NCBI GenBank assembly: GCA_003248075.1
Contig: QJYK01000129.1
Location: 17,179 to 81,178, forward strand
Length of the DNA: 64,000 bases
DNA from: Gemmatimonadota bacterium
GTDB lineage: Bacteria; Gemmatimonadota; Gemmatimonadetes; Longimicrobiales; Gaopeijiaceae
Direction: 5' to 3'
In this document: one piece after another, positions 50,675-59,729 of the stretch
How positions within the stretch are numbered: the stretch's first letter is position 1
Layout of the letters: each line of letters begins with the position of its first letter
The notes under the pieces: generated by a model
Database searches by the model: none
Told to the model about the DNA's origin: nothing
Seen by the model: only the letters and a program-made list of their open reading frames with translations
Made by a program: the position numbers and the translations under genes

Positions 50675-52960
50675 ATGAAGAAGCTGGCCATCCTCCTCGC
50701 CCTCGCCGCCGCCTCGTGCGGCCGCGCCGAAGCTCCCGATCCCGAAGTGGCCCGCTGGGAGGACCGGGCCGCCCGCGTGAGCATCGTGCGCGACGACTGG
50801 GGGATCCCCCACATCTACGGCCCGACGGACGCGGACGCGGTGTTCGGGCTCGTCTACGCGCAGGCCGAGGACGACTTCAACCGGATCGAGGTGAACTTCC
50901 TGAACTCGCAGGGTCGCCTCGCCGAGGCCGAGGGGGAGGGGGAGCTCTGGCGGGACCTGCGCATGAAGCTCTTCATCGACCCGGAGGACATGAAGCGTCA
51001 GTACACGGCGAGCCCGGACTGGCTGCAGGCGCTCATGAACGCGTGGGCGGACGGGCTCAACTACTATCTGTACACCCACCCCGAGACCACGCCGCGCGTG
51101 CTCACGCGCTTCGAGCCGTGGATGGCGCTGACGTTCAGCGAGGGAAGCATCGGCGGGGACATCGAGCGGGTGTCGCTGCGCGAGCTGGAAGCGTTCTACG
51201 GTCGGCCTCAGGCGGGCGTCGAAGGGCGGGCGGGAGCGCCCGGGGACGACCGCCTGGTCACGGCGGCGGCCGAGCAGGACGCCCGGATCGCGTCCGGCGA
51301 CCTCCCCGGGCCCGACCTCGCGCCGGTCGAGGCCGACGAACCGTGGGCCGCCGAATTCCTCCCGGAGCCGGGTGGCTCCAACGGCTTCGCGATCGCACCC
51401 AAGAACACGCGCGACGGGCACGCCCTGCTGCTCATCAACCCCCACACGTCGTTCTTCTTCCGCGCGGAGGTCCACGTGCGCAGCGACGAGGGTCTGAACG
51501 CCTACGGGGCCGTGACGTGGGGGCAGTTCTTCGTCTACCAGGGCTTCAACGAGCGCGCGGGGTGGATGCACACGTCCAGCGGCGTGGACAACATCGACGA
51601 GTACCTCGAGACGGTGGTCGAGGAGGATGGGGGCCTGTTCTACCGGTACGGCGACGACGAGCGCCCCATCACGTCGGAGGAGATCACCGTGCCCTACCGG
51701 ACGGGCACGGGCATGGCCGAGCGTACGTTCACGGTCTACCGGACGCACCACGGCCCCGTCGTGCGCGCCGAGAACGGCAAGTGGGTGACCGTGCGGCTCA
51801 TGGAAGAGCCGACGAAGGCGCTCATCCAGTCCTACTCGCGCACCAAGGCCGACGGCTACGAGTCGTTCAAGGCCACCATGCAGCTCCACACGAACTCGTC
51901 CAACAACACGGTCTTCGCCGACGCGGACGGGAACGTGGCGTATTTCCACTCCAACTTCATCCCCCGACGCGAGACGCGCTTCGACTGGGAGGAGCCGGTG
52001 GACGGTTCCGACCCCGCCACCGAGTGGGGCGAGGTGTTGTCGATCGAGGAAACGCCCGGCGTGCTCAACCCGTCCAGCGGGTGGATCCAGAACACCAACA
52101 ACTGGCCGTTCACCGTGTCCGGTCCGGACAGCCCGCGTCGCTCGGACTTCCCCCTGTACGTGGAGAGCGGCGGAGAGAACGCCCGAGGCCTGCACGCAGT
52201 CCGCGTCCTGGAGGGGCGGACCGACTTCACGATCGAGTCGCTCATCGAGGCGGCCTTCGACAGCTACCTGACCGCCTTCGAATCGCTGGTTCCCGCCCTC
52301 GTGCGGGCCTGGGACCGGACCCCGGCAGGGGCTCCCACGAAGGACGCCCTGGCGGAGCAGATCGCGTTGCTCCGCGACTGGGACCTGCGCTGGGGCGTGG
52401 AGTCGGTGCCGACTTCCCTGGCCGTCTTCTGGGGTGAGGACCTGTTCCGGAGCCTCGGAAGCGCCGCCCGGTCGGCGAGGATGTCCGTGGATGCCTACGC
52501 GACCACCCGCGCCGCTCCGGCGGAGCTGCTGGCGTCCTTGGATGCGGCATCCCGGCGTCTGGAGGAGGACTTCGGCAGTTGGCGCACTCCGTGGGGCGAG
52601 ATCAATCGGTTCCAGCGGCTCACCGGCGACATCGTCCAGCCGTTCTCCGACGACGGGCCGAGCACCCCGGTCGCGTTCACGTCCTCACGTTGGGGGTCGC
52701 TGGCGTCGTTCGGTGCCCGGCCCTACCCCGGCACGAAACGCTGGTACGGCACGAGCGGAAACAGCTTCGTGGCGGTGGTCGAGTTCGGGGACCGTGTCCG
52801 TGCCCGGGCCGTGACCGCCGGCGGACTCGCCAGCGACCCGGCCTCGCCCCACTTCAACGACCAGGCGGAACGGTACGCCGAGGGTGACCTGCGCGAGGTC
52901 TATTTCTACCCCGAGCAGATCGAGGCGCACCAGGAGCGCGAGTACCACCCGGGCGGCTGA
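50675..52960 (+). CDS. Penicillin acylase-family lipoprotein
   Basis: This is a 761-residue lipoprotein (LAILLALAAASC). It is an Ntn hydrolase of the penicillin/acyl-homoserine-lactone acylase family. The alpha part is GIPHIYGPTDADAVFGLVYA, and the self-cleavage/nucleophile site is PGGSNGFAI with Ser235 starting the beta subunit. Then come NPHTSFFFRAEVHV, YRTHHGPVV and TNNWPF. The protein should be processed at Ser235 and act in the periplasm on N-acyl amides. The substrate (beta-lactam side chain, acyl-homoserine lactone or peptide) cannot be told from sequence. Confidence 0.9.
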   Translation: MKKLAILLALAAASCGRAEAPDPEVARWEDRAARVSIVRDDWGIPHIYGPTDADAVFGLVYAQAEDDFNRIEVNFLNSQGRLAEAEGEGELWRDLRMKLFIDPEDMKRQYTASPDWLQALMNAWADGLNYYLYTHPETTPRVLTRFEPWMALTFSEGSIGGDIERVSLRELEAFYGRPQAGVEGRAGAPGDDRLVTAAAEQDARIASGDLPGPDLAPVEADEPWAAEFLPEPGGSNGFAIAPKNTRDGHALLLINPHTSFFFRAEVHVRSDEGLNAYGAVTWGQFFVYQGFNERAGWMHTSSGVDNIDEYLETVVEEDGGLFYRYGDDERPITSEEITVPYRTGTGMAERTFTVYRTHHGPVVRAENGKWVTVRLMEEPTKALIQSYSRTKADGYESFKATMQLHTNSSNNTVFADADGNVAYFHSNFIPRRETRFDWEEPVDGSDPATEWGEVLSIEETPGVLNPSSGWIQNTNNWPFTVSGPDSPRRSDFPLYVESGGENARGLHAVRVLEGRTDFTIESLIEAAFDSYLTAFESLVPALVRAWDRTPAGAPTKDALAEQIALLRDWDLRWGVESVPTSLAVFWGEDLFRSLGSAARSARMSVDAYATTRAAPAELLASLDAASRRLEEDFGSWRTPWGEINRFQRLTGDIVQPFSDDGPSTPVAFTSSRWGSLASFGARPYPGTKRWYGTSGNSFVAVVEFGDRVRARAVTAGGLASDPASPHFNDQAERYAEGDLREVYFYPEQIEAHQEREYHPGG

Positions 52961-53009
52961 CGCCGCCCGGTCCCCGACACCGGCTGCCCGGGGACTCCCG
53001 GCGCCGGCC

Positions 53010-53525
53010 TCAGCGGGTCGTCGGCCGCTCGGCGACCTCCCAGCCGCGGTCCCCGCCGCGGACGGCGGGCCGGTACCACGCCCCGGCGTACTCCTTGTAC
53101 TCGACGCCGTCCACGTACCGGGACCTCGCGCCGGCGGGAAGCCTGCGCACGAACGCGCCCGGGGGCGGCGCGGCCACGATCCACTCCGCGCCGTACGGCC
53201 GGTAGAAGACCCCGCTGTAGTACGCGTACGGATCCCGCTCCACCATGACGGTCACGTACCCGGGTGGTGGGAGCAGCAGCACCGCTCCGATGGGCGCGGG
53301 GACGACGACGAAGCCGTGCCGGTGGCGCTGGTAGAAGGTGCCGCGATGGTAATAGTAGGGCGTCGTGCCGACGGTGACGCTCACGAAGCCGTGGGGCAGG
53401 ATGTCCACGGCCGTTCCGATCGCGAAGAACGCGTGATGTCCCCAGCAGCCGGAGGTCGAAGCGGTGGCGAGCGTCAGCAGCAGGACCGTCAGCAGCGGAC
53501 GGATCCGCCTCGACGGGCTCTTCAT
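53010..53525 (-). CDS. DUF6515-like Tyr/Pro-rich lipoprotein
   Basis: This is a 171-residue lipoprotein (LLLTLATASTSGC). Start ATG 53525 is preferred because GAGGAG lies six bases before it. The middle has repeated short beta segments: TPYYYHRGTFYQRHRHGFVV, then PPGYVTVMVERDPYAYYSG and VDGVEYKEYAGAWYRPAV, typical of DUF6515-like proteins. No function is known. Confidence 0.65.
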   Translation of the reverse strand: MKSPSRRIRPLLTVLLLTLATASTSGCWGHHAFFAIGTAVDILPHGFVSVTVGTTPYYYHRGTFYQRHRHGFVVVPAPIGAVLLLPPPGYVTVMVERDPYAYYSGVFYRPYGAEWIVAAPPPGAFVRRLPAGARSRYVDGVEYKEYAGAWYRPAVRGGDRGWEVAERPTTR

Positions 53526-53771
53526 GGTCATCTCCTCGCCGTCCGGCGTGGGCGGGGCAGGGCCGGAAGACGGCCTCTTGGACGAGCCCGCGCCGGGGTC
53601 GGCTGACGCCTGGAAACGCAAGAAGAGTGCCGGGTCGGCGCCCGGTCTCGACGTGGCTCAGGGGCGGGGAGTGGCCTCCCGGTGGGACGTCCCCCGCACC
53701 TCGTCGGAGACGCCCGCGGCTGCCAGTAGGGAGCGCTGGCGCCCCAGCAGCGTGGGGCGTCCGGGTGCGGC

Positions 53772-54242
53772 CTAGCGCTGCTGCCGCGCCCGGTAGTCGC
53801 CGTGGCAGGAGCGGCAGGCCCGCTGGACGTTTCCGGCGGCCTCCGACGTGGCTTCCATGTTGCCCGACTCGGCGGCCGACACGAGAGCCGCGGTGGTCTC
53901 CTGGAGCGCGGTGATGCGGGACATGAAGTCACTCCAGTTCGCCCAGATCTCCGGCTTGGCCCGCGTCCCCTCGGCACTTCCTTCGGGCCAGACCTCGGGC
54001 AGCATCATGGACAGGGCCTGGATGGCCTGTGCGTGTGGAAGCACGTGGTCGGGATGGTCGACCACTCCGGTGAGCAACGAGCGCAGGGCGCCCTGGTGCT
54101 GCTCCATCCCCTCCATGATCGAGTGCCGGTAGTCCGCCGGTGTGGGCGGCTGTCGCTGCTGCTGGGAGGCGGCGGGGGTCGTGAACAGCAGGACGGCTCC
54201 GGCTGCACCGAGGAGCGGGAGGGTACGACGGTGGCGGTTCAT
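53772..54242 (-). CDS. Cytochrome c'-like protein
   Basis: This is a 156-residue periplasmic protein (signal peptide to TPAASQ). The mature part is all-helical, with YRHSIMEGMEQHQGALRSLL, QAIQALSMMLPEVWP and a C-terminal CRSCHGDYRA (heme Cys at 143). The single heme site in the last helix of a four-helix bundle is the mark of cytochrome c', which binds NO or CO or transfers electrons. Start ATG 54242. It is divergent from the carboxypeptidase-regulatory gene. Confidence 0.82.
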   Translation of the reverse strand: MNRHRRTLPLLGAAGAVLLFTTPAASQQQRQPPTPADYRHSIMEGMEQHQGALRSLLTGVVDHPDHVLPHAQAIQALSMMLPEVWPEGSAEGTRAKPEIWANWSDFMSRITALQETTAALVSAAESGNMEATSEAAGNVQRACRSCHGDYRARQQR

Positions 54243-54439
54243 GGGTCGCAGGGCTCCTGAGGACGTACGTGTTCCGGCCGTCGGCATCGGCGCGACGAGC
54301 ACGATGGCGAGTCCTCCGAGCGGCGGCAAGCGCCGGCGACCATCGCGGAGCGTAAGGAAGGGACGCCTCGGGTCGTAGCTCGTTCGGGTGTTCCCATGCG
54401 CCTCATCGATCCACGAGCCCCGCCCGCGGGAGATCGAAG

Positions 54440-55177
54440 GTGACAGGTCTTCGTATCGGCGCACTCGCGCTCTGGTTGGCGGTTCTGTTGCCGGCGGTGC
54501 CCCGGGCCAAGCGCACGGAGGTCCCGGTCGGAGGGACGCTGTCGGGGCGACTGCTGGACGCGGCGAACGGCAACGCCATTCCCGGCGCCGAGGTCACGCT
54601 CATCGTCTCGAGGATGACGCGGATCACCGGCGTGGACGGCCGCTTCTCCTTCGGGGACCACGACGTGCGCGGCCCTGACACGCTGGTCGTGCGACACCTC
54701 GCGTACGACTCGATGCGCCTGTCCATCGATCGGGACCTGGGGCCGTTGGAGCTCGAGCTCGAGCTCGCCCCGCGCCCCATTCCCGTCGAGGGCGTCGATG
54801 TCTCGGTCGATGCGGTGGCTCGCGGCGAGGCCCGGCGCATCGCGGCCCTGTCGGACGGGTTTCTCTGGGAGCGAGAGGAGTTCGAGCGGTTCACCAGGGC
54901 CGCGCGTCACATCGTGGACCCCCTGCGTTGGTCGGGAAAGGTGACGGTCGTGACCGAAGGCAACGATGGATCGCGATGCGTGGTGATCCGCATGCGGCAC
55001 GGGTGCGCGCGCATCCTCATCAACAACGTCTACGTCTCCGAGGAGGCGCTGAAGGCCTACGCGCCGGAGGACATCGAGAGCTACGTCGTCATCGGACCGA
55101 TCGACGCTACCCTGATGTACGGGACGGGCGCTGCGGCCGGGGTCGTGGTCGTCTACACCCGGGGCCGAGGTCGCTGA
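54440..55177 (+). CDS. Carboxypeptidase-regulatory / TonB-plug-like protein
   Basis: This is a 245-residue protein, GTG start at 54440, with a hydrophobic N-terminal segment. Residues about 33-110 are a carboxypeptidase-regulatory (CarboxypepD_reg) beta sandwich: LSGRLLDAANGNAIPGAEVT and TRITGVDGRFSFGD. The rest resembles a TonB-receptor plug: ILINNVYVSEEALKAYAPED, then SYVVIGPIDATLMYGTGAAAG and VVVVYTRG. There is no barrel, so it is a plug without a channel, as seen in many Gemmatimonadota genes. Function is unknown. Confidence 0.7.
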   Translation: MTGLRIGALALWLAVLLPAVPRAKRTEVPVGGTLSGRLLDAANGNAIPGAEVTLIVSRMTRITGVDGRFSFGDHDVRGPDTLVVRHLAYDSMRLSIDRDLGPLELELELAPRPIPVEGVDVSVDAVARGEARRIAALSDGFLWEREEFERFTRAARHIVDPLRWSGKVTVVTEGNDGSRCVVIRMRHGCARILINNVYVSEEALKAYAPEDIESYVVIGPIDATLMYGTGAAAGVVVVYTRGRGR

Positions 55178-55217
55178 GAGCCTGTCCCAGGAACCGTCTG
55201 CGGGATAGCCTGCACCG

Positions 55218-55724
55218 ATGCGCCCACGTGTCCTTCTGCTGGCAATGCTCGGGGCGGCGTGCTCGACGGAGCCGCCCTCCATCCCTCCCGTGATGTGCCG
55301 CGAGATCCCGTGGGGGTCGGGAGCAGGCTCACGCACGATCGCGGACACACTGCGCATCGTCGTGCATGTGGACTCCCTCCCCGGTGACACTTCGGGGGAG
55401 GTGCTGGTTCGCGTGGACCCGCTGGCGTCGGGTCATGTCGTCTTCGCGTCGCCGCCGCCCCCGACGGCTGCCGCGGTGAGCGCCACGTTCACCTTGAGCG
55501 GCGTCTACCAGGGATGTTTCGCCGAGGACCCGGCCGCCTTGTTCGTGCGCACGCCGGTCGCGCCGAGGGCGAAGGTGTGGCTGCGGATCGCCGCGGACCG
55601 GACCGTGACCGTGCGGGTCGAGACCGGTGAGCCGGGCCCCCGCTCCACCCTGCTCTCCGAGTGGATCGTGGTGGATCCGGGGGCGTCGGGTCGGGGCGGC
55701 TGGAGGATGGGGGACGGGCCGTGA
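55218..55724 (+). CDS. Small lipoprotein of unknown function
   Basis: This is a 168-residue lipoprotein (VLLLAMLGAAC). Beta-rich, with two later cysteines that may form a disulfide. I recognise no family. Its GTGA overlap with the next gene marks a two-gene operon with the membrane protein at 55721. Confidence 0.6.
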   Translation: MRPRVLLLAMLGAACSTEPPSIPPVMCREIPWGSGAGSRTIADTLRIVVHVDSLPGDTSGEVLVRVDPLASGHVVFASPPPPTAAAVSATFTLSGVYQGCFAEDPAALFVRTPVAPRAKVWLRIAADRTVTVRVETGEPGPRSTLLSEWIVVDPGASGRGGWRMGDGP

Positions 55725-56170
55725 GCCCGAGGGGACAGGCCTCGGGGCTCCTGCTGGCATGGATCGGGGCGCTGATCGGGCTGTCGGTCCTCTGGGTGCG
55801 CAGCCCCTGGACGGGGCCCGGCCCCATGTTCCTGTCGTGGTCCGGGCCGGCAGCGGCGCTGTTCGCGTCGACGTGGATCTGGCTGGGTCGGCTGGCGATC
55901 GAGCAGGTGCCCCGGGGGCGCTTCGTGCTCATGACCGTCCTGATCCTGTGGGCGGTGTGCGGTTGGCTCGCGGTCTCGGGGGTGGCGGCGGAGATGGTCC
56001 TGGACGCCGACATCCTGAGGCAATCGTTCCGGCGACGCGTCGGCATCGGGCTCCAGTGGCTCCCGGGGATCTTCGGACTGGCGCTGTCGGTCGCCGGTCT
56101 CGCGGCGGCCCTGGAAGCGCGCTACCGCGTGCGCCAGCGGAGCACGTCGGTCCCGCCCGGCGGTTCCTAG
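55721..56170 (+). CDS. Four-helix membrane protein of unknown function
   Basis: This is a 149-residue protein, GTG 55721 overlapping the previous stop. Four hydrophobic segments are visible: LLLAWIGALIGLSVLWV, MFLSWSGPAAALFASTWIW, FVLMTVLILWAVCGWLAVSG and IFGLALSVAGLAAAL. No family is recognised. The stop TAG overlaps the convergent gene stop in a CTAG palindrome. Confidence 0.6.
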   Translation: MSPRGQASGLLLAWIGALIGLSVLWVRSPWTGPGPMFLSWSGPAAALFASTWIWLGRLAIEQVPRGRFVLMTVLILWAVCGWLAVSGVAAEMVLDADILRQSFRRRVGIGLQWLPGIFGLALSVAGLAAALEARYRVRQRSTSVPPGGS

Positions 56171-56754
56171 CGACCCAGGATCGTCTGGGCAGGCGTCGTG
56201 AACCGGCCCATGTAGGCCGCGACGACCGCCACGGCCAGGAGCGTCACCACGACGTGCAGCCGCCGTCTTTCCGATGCGGCCATCACGAACGCCGTCGCCA
56301 CGCCCGCGACCCGGTAGCCGTCCTCGTCCGGTGCGAAGCGGCCCCGCATGATGCCGGACACCGCGACCGCGAGGGCCAGGAGAATGGCCCACAGGCCGAA
56401 GAAATAGCCGCGCTGGCTGAGGTAGTGCGCGGTCAGGTCGACCGTCCGTTCACCACAGCGTCGCGAGACGTCGGGCAGAGCCGAGGCACAGATCAGGTAC
56501 AGGACGACGAAGACGTTCAGGGGCGCGAGGAACGCGAACAGGTTCGCCCAGATCGGCGACTCGATGAGCTCGAAGTAGACCCACCAGGTCTCCACCATGA
56601 ACAGGAAGGAGAGGGCGGCCCAGACCACGGGCAGCCAGTCCCAGCGGACGGTTCCCTCGAAACGGGCCAGCCGATGGAAGGCCTGGACGAGTTGAGCCAT
56701 GCCCAAGGCGACCCACAACGAGAGCAGGACGCGAAGATAGGATGCGTAGTCCAA
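56167..56754 (-). CDS. Polytopic membrane protein of unknown function
   Basis: This is a 195-residue membrane protein with about six helices, for example LRVLLSLWVALGMAQLVQAF, WAALSFLFMVETWWVYFELI and LFAFLAPLNVFVVLYLIC. No motif I know. Convergent with 55721-56170; the TAG stops share a CTAG. Confidence 0.6.
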   Translation of the reverse strand: MDYASYLRVLLSLWVALGMAQLVQAFHRLARFEGTVRWDWLPVVWAALSFLFMVETWWVYFELIESPIWANLFAFLAPLNVFVVLYLICASALPDVSRRCGERTVDLTAHYLSQRGYFFGLWAILLALAVAVSGIMRGRFAPDEDGYRVAGVATAFVMAASERRRLHVVVTLLAVAVVAAYMGRFTTPAQTILGR

Positions 56755-56954
56755 GGGGCAGCCACTGGGGGGGATTGAATGCCCGGTGACACTCCGGGGG
56801 GCCCGACGGGTCTCGCGGAAACGCGAAACCGTGGCGTCGGAGCGCGCGGCGGAGGCACGTATTTCAATACACGTATTTCAATAATTGTCGATGAGACGGC
56901 CGCTCCGCCACCTCCATGTAACGGACGCGCGTGTGAGACCCGCGTCCGGGTGCT

Positions 56955-57956
56955 TCAGCGTGTCGGGTACTCGAACACGTACTCGGTGGAATCGAGGCGA
57001 GAGAAGGCCTGCGGCTCGCCCTCCGCGCGGATCACCCCGCGAATCGTCTTCGACTTCAGCATGTAGTGAGGCAGCAGCGTCGACGGCTCGATGACGACCT
57101 CGACGAGGTTCTCCTGCTCGAACTCGTCGAAGCCGATCGTGGCATCCCCGAACGCGGCACCCATACGGCTGAAGAGCTCGGTCATGAGCTCCTCGAGGTT
57201 GTCGGTGGCGGGACGGGAACGGAGCGTCAACCTCACGCAAGCCGGATTCTCGCCCGAGCGACCGCAGGGCACCCAATCGAGGTAGCCGAGCTCATGGCGC
57301 ATCGGCACGGAGATGTCCGGAAGCAGGGGACTCGGCTCGTCGGTCTCGAACTCGTATGCGGCGCCCTCTTCGAACTCCTCCCACGCCCAGGTCCATACCA
57401 TCGCCCCCCAGTGCTCCGCCGCAGCGTTGAACAGGGCCTCTTCCGACAGCACGCCCTCGAGCAACTGGACCATGCCCTGGGCCTCCGGGATCGCGTTCGC
57501 CGAGTCCAGAACCGGTGCCATGAGCGTCCGGAAGGCCTGGGCGGCCTGATCGGCGCCCAGTAGGTCGAGCAGCTCCCCGTCCTCGGAGACGATGTAGGCC
57601 AGCTCGATCCCACCCAGGGTCTGGTACATCGCCAGCATCGGGTTGCCGTCCTCGAGCGGGGGGTCCGACTCCACCGAGACGACTTCGGGATCGACCTGGG
57701 AGACGAGCAGGCCGTCGGCGTGTTCCGACACCACCATGCGGTGGCGACCCGTCACCGTCATGTCCGTGTCGGTCCCCTGACCGGTGCGCACCGTCCTCTG
57801 GGTCGTCGAGACCCGGGCCTCCGTCCCTGGCATCCAGGCGAATTCGATGAACACGCCGCCGACGGCCGGGATCGAGTCCTGGGCGAATACGGCGGGCGTG
57901 ACGGCGACGGACTGGGCCAGCAGGGCCCGGAGGAGCAGTGCGCGTCTGTCTTGCAT
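56955..57956 (-). CDS. Secreted protein, DUF6263-like
   Basis: This is a 333-residue secreted protein (signal peptide LLLRALLAQSVAVTPAVFAQ). Start ATG 57956 has an AGGA seven bases before it. The middle has TVTGRHRMVVSEHADGLLVS, then PMLAMYQTLGGIELAYIVSE; the C-terminal half is beta-rich. The repeated T-V pattern suggests the DUF6263 group, but the call is weak. No catalytic motif seen. Confidence 0.55.
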   Translation of the reverse strand: MQDRRALLLRALLAQSVAVTPAVFAQDSIPAVGGVFIEFAWMPGTEARVSTTQRTVRTGQGTDTDMTVTGRHRMVVSEHADGLLVSQVDPEVVSVESDPPLEDGNPMLAMYQTLGGIELAYIVSEDGELLDLLGADQAAQAFRTLMAPVLDSANAIPEAQGMVQLLEGVLSEEALFNAAAEHWGAMVWTWAWEEFEEGAAYEFETDEPSPLLPDISVPMRHELGYLDWVPCGRSGENPACVRLTLRSRPATDNLEELMTELFSRMGAAFGDATIGFDEFEQENLVEVVIEPSTLLPHYMLKSKTIRGVIRAEGEPQAFSRLDSTEYVFEYPTR

Positions 57957-58021
57957 GGGTTCCTCCCGGGCGCCTCGGGGCGCGATGGGGTTTCCGGGGG
58001 CCCGAGCGCCGAAGCGCCAGG

Positions 58022-58393
58022 TCAGGCCTCGGAGGGCATGCCCGCTGAGCCGTGGGAGGACGTCCCCCATGCCGCGCCGTGCATCATCACGAACCACACC
58101 GCTGCGGCGTTGATCAGGTGCTGGAACTGCAAGTCCCCATGCGTCAGCTCGGCGATGAAGGACGGCAGCAGGACCACCAGGAGCGCGGCACCGCCCCAAC
58201 GGACGGTGCGGGGGATGAGGAGGAGGACGGCCCCCAGGCTACCCAGGCCCATGACGAAGGCGAAATGCATGTGTCCGGGCTCGCCGAGCTCCGGGAGGGC
58301 ATGCCAGAGGCCGGGGAGGCTGGCGGCCAGCAGGCCGAGCGCGAGGACGACGTGGAAGACCTGGAAGGAACGACGGGTGCCCTCTGCTGACAT
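58022..58393 (-). CDS. Small four-helix membrane protein
   Basis: This is a 123-residue protein with four helices: VFHVVLALGLLAASLPGLW, MHFAFVMGLGSLGAVLLLIP, GGAALLVVLLPSFIAEL and FQHLINAAAVWFVMMHGAAW. Several His and Met residues face the membrane or its edges. No family recognised. Confidence 0.55.
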   Translation of the reverse strand: MSAEGTRRSFQVFHVVLALGLLAASLPGLWHALPELGEPGHMHFAFVMGLGSLGAVLLLIPRTVRWGGAALLVVLLPSFIAELTHGDLQFQHLINAAAVWFVMMHGAAWGTSSHGSAGMPSEA

Positions 58394-58426
58394 GATTCGA
58401 CTCCGTGGTGAAGGGGGCGGTCGCGT

Positions 58427-59671
58427 CTACGGTCCGATGCGGTAGGGACGGAACGTGAACCCCCATCGATCGGCGGTGGGATCCTGCAGGGGCGAGACCA
58501 CGGCGAGGCGACCGTCCCGCAGGAACGCCACGGCCAGGTATTCTCCCCCGGTATCTCGGGAGAGCGGTTCCCCGTCGTCCTGCTGGTGGAACGCCGGAAC
58601 GACGAACGCCTCGGCGGGCACGACCCGTGGCGTGGCCTCGACGACGTCGTCGATGCGGACCAGCGCCGCGTGGGCCCGCAACCCGTCGCCGTACCCCTCG
58701 AACCAGGTGGCGGCCAGCTCACCAGGCCCCCGGGCCACGAGGTAGGGGAAGTAGAGCACACCCTGCCCGGCGACGATCGGCCACCGGCGCCAGGTTGCCC
58801 CCCGATCCCCGGAGCGTGACAGCCAGAGCGTGTCTCCCGCGCTCGACAGCGCGTACAGTGCACCACCCGCGTCCCAGGCGAGCGGCTCGACCCAGCGGAG
58901 CACGCCCTGCTCCGGGTCGAAGGTCTGGTTCCACCGGCGTGGGCCGGGCAGCTCATGATCGACCCAGGACGCGCCGCCATCGATGCTGACGGTGACCAGG
59001 TCCGTGCCCTCGTCATAGCGGTTGCCGGACGCGGACAGCGGGGTGACCCGCACGGCGAGGGTCCCGTCGGGACCGATGGCAAGGTGACTGGAGCCCCCGC
59101 GGGTGTGCACCCGGTCGAGCTCCGCCCACGTGAGTCCCCGGTCGCGGCTGACCGCGTGGCTCACGCCGGCGCCGTCGTTCCAGATGACGTGCGCGACGCC
59201 GTCGGGCGCGACCTCCAGCCACGGTCGGTCGTCGAAGCGGTCCCGGGACAGGTCCGTCCAGGTCCAGCTCATACCCTCGTCGCGGCTCGATCCCACCGAG
59301 ATGCCGAGCCCCTCGAACGTCTCGTCGTCGAACGACATCGCCACGAAGTAGAGTGTGCCGTCGGGGCCGACGGCGAGGTCGACGTCGGAGTTTCCGATCG
59401 CGCCCTCCGCCTCGGAGCCCACGTCGACCGACGCCCAGCTCGCGCCTCCGTCGTCGCTCCGCCAGAGCGACGGAACCCCCGAGCCGTATCCCGTGACGAA
59501 GAGCGCGCCGTCGCGGGTCTCCACGACCATGGGCTCGCGGGCCAGGCCACCCGTGTGGTCGGTGGCGGGCAGCGCGACCAGGCTGCCCGCGGTGGTCGCG
59601 GTCGAGCCCGCGTCGGGCTCTCCCGCACAGGCCCCCGGCGACATCGTGGCGACGAGCACGAGGCCGCCCAT
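58427..59671 (-). CDS. BNR/sialidase-like beta-propeller lipoprotein
   Basis: This is a secreted protein of about 414 residues with at least five BNR-type SxDxGxxW repeats: SDDGGASWASV, SRDEGMSWTWT, SRDRGLTWAEL, SIDGGASWVDH and SGDRGATWRRW. That is a six-bladed sialidase-like propeller. Lipobox SPGAC. ATG 59671 leaves a very short n-region without charge, so a TTG at 59746 overlapping the preceding gene stop may be the true start. I see no full sialidase active-site set. Third gene of the minus-strand unit from 61950. Confidence 0.75.
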   Translation of the reverse strand: MGGLVLVATMSPGACAGEPDAGSTATTAGSLVALPATDHTGGLAREPMVVETRDGALFVTGYGSGVPSLWRSDDGGASWASVDVGSEAEGAIGNSDVDLAVGPDGTLYFVAMSFDDETFEGLGISVGSSRDEGMSWTWTDLSRDRFDDRPWLEVAPDGVAHVIWNDGAGVSHAVSRDRGLTWAELDRVHTRGGSSHLAIGPDGTLAVRVTPLSASGNRYDEGTDLVTVSIDGGASWVDHELPGPRRWNQTFDPEQGVLRWVEPLAWDAGGALYALSSAGDTLWLSRSGDRGATWRRWPIVAGQGVLYFPYLVARGPGELAATWFEGYGDGLRAHAALVRIDDVVEATPRVVPAEAFVVPAFHQQDDGEPLSRDTGGEYLAVAFLRDGRLAVVSPLQDPTADRWGFTFRPYRIGP

Positions 59672-59729
59672 CGACCACGAGTGCGGCGCCCACCGCGTGG
59701 GGTGCTCGCTCCGACCTCCGGGACGCGCC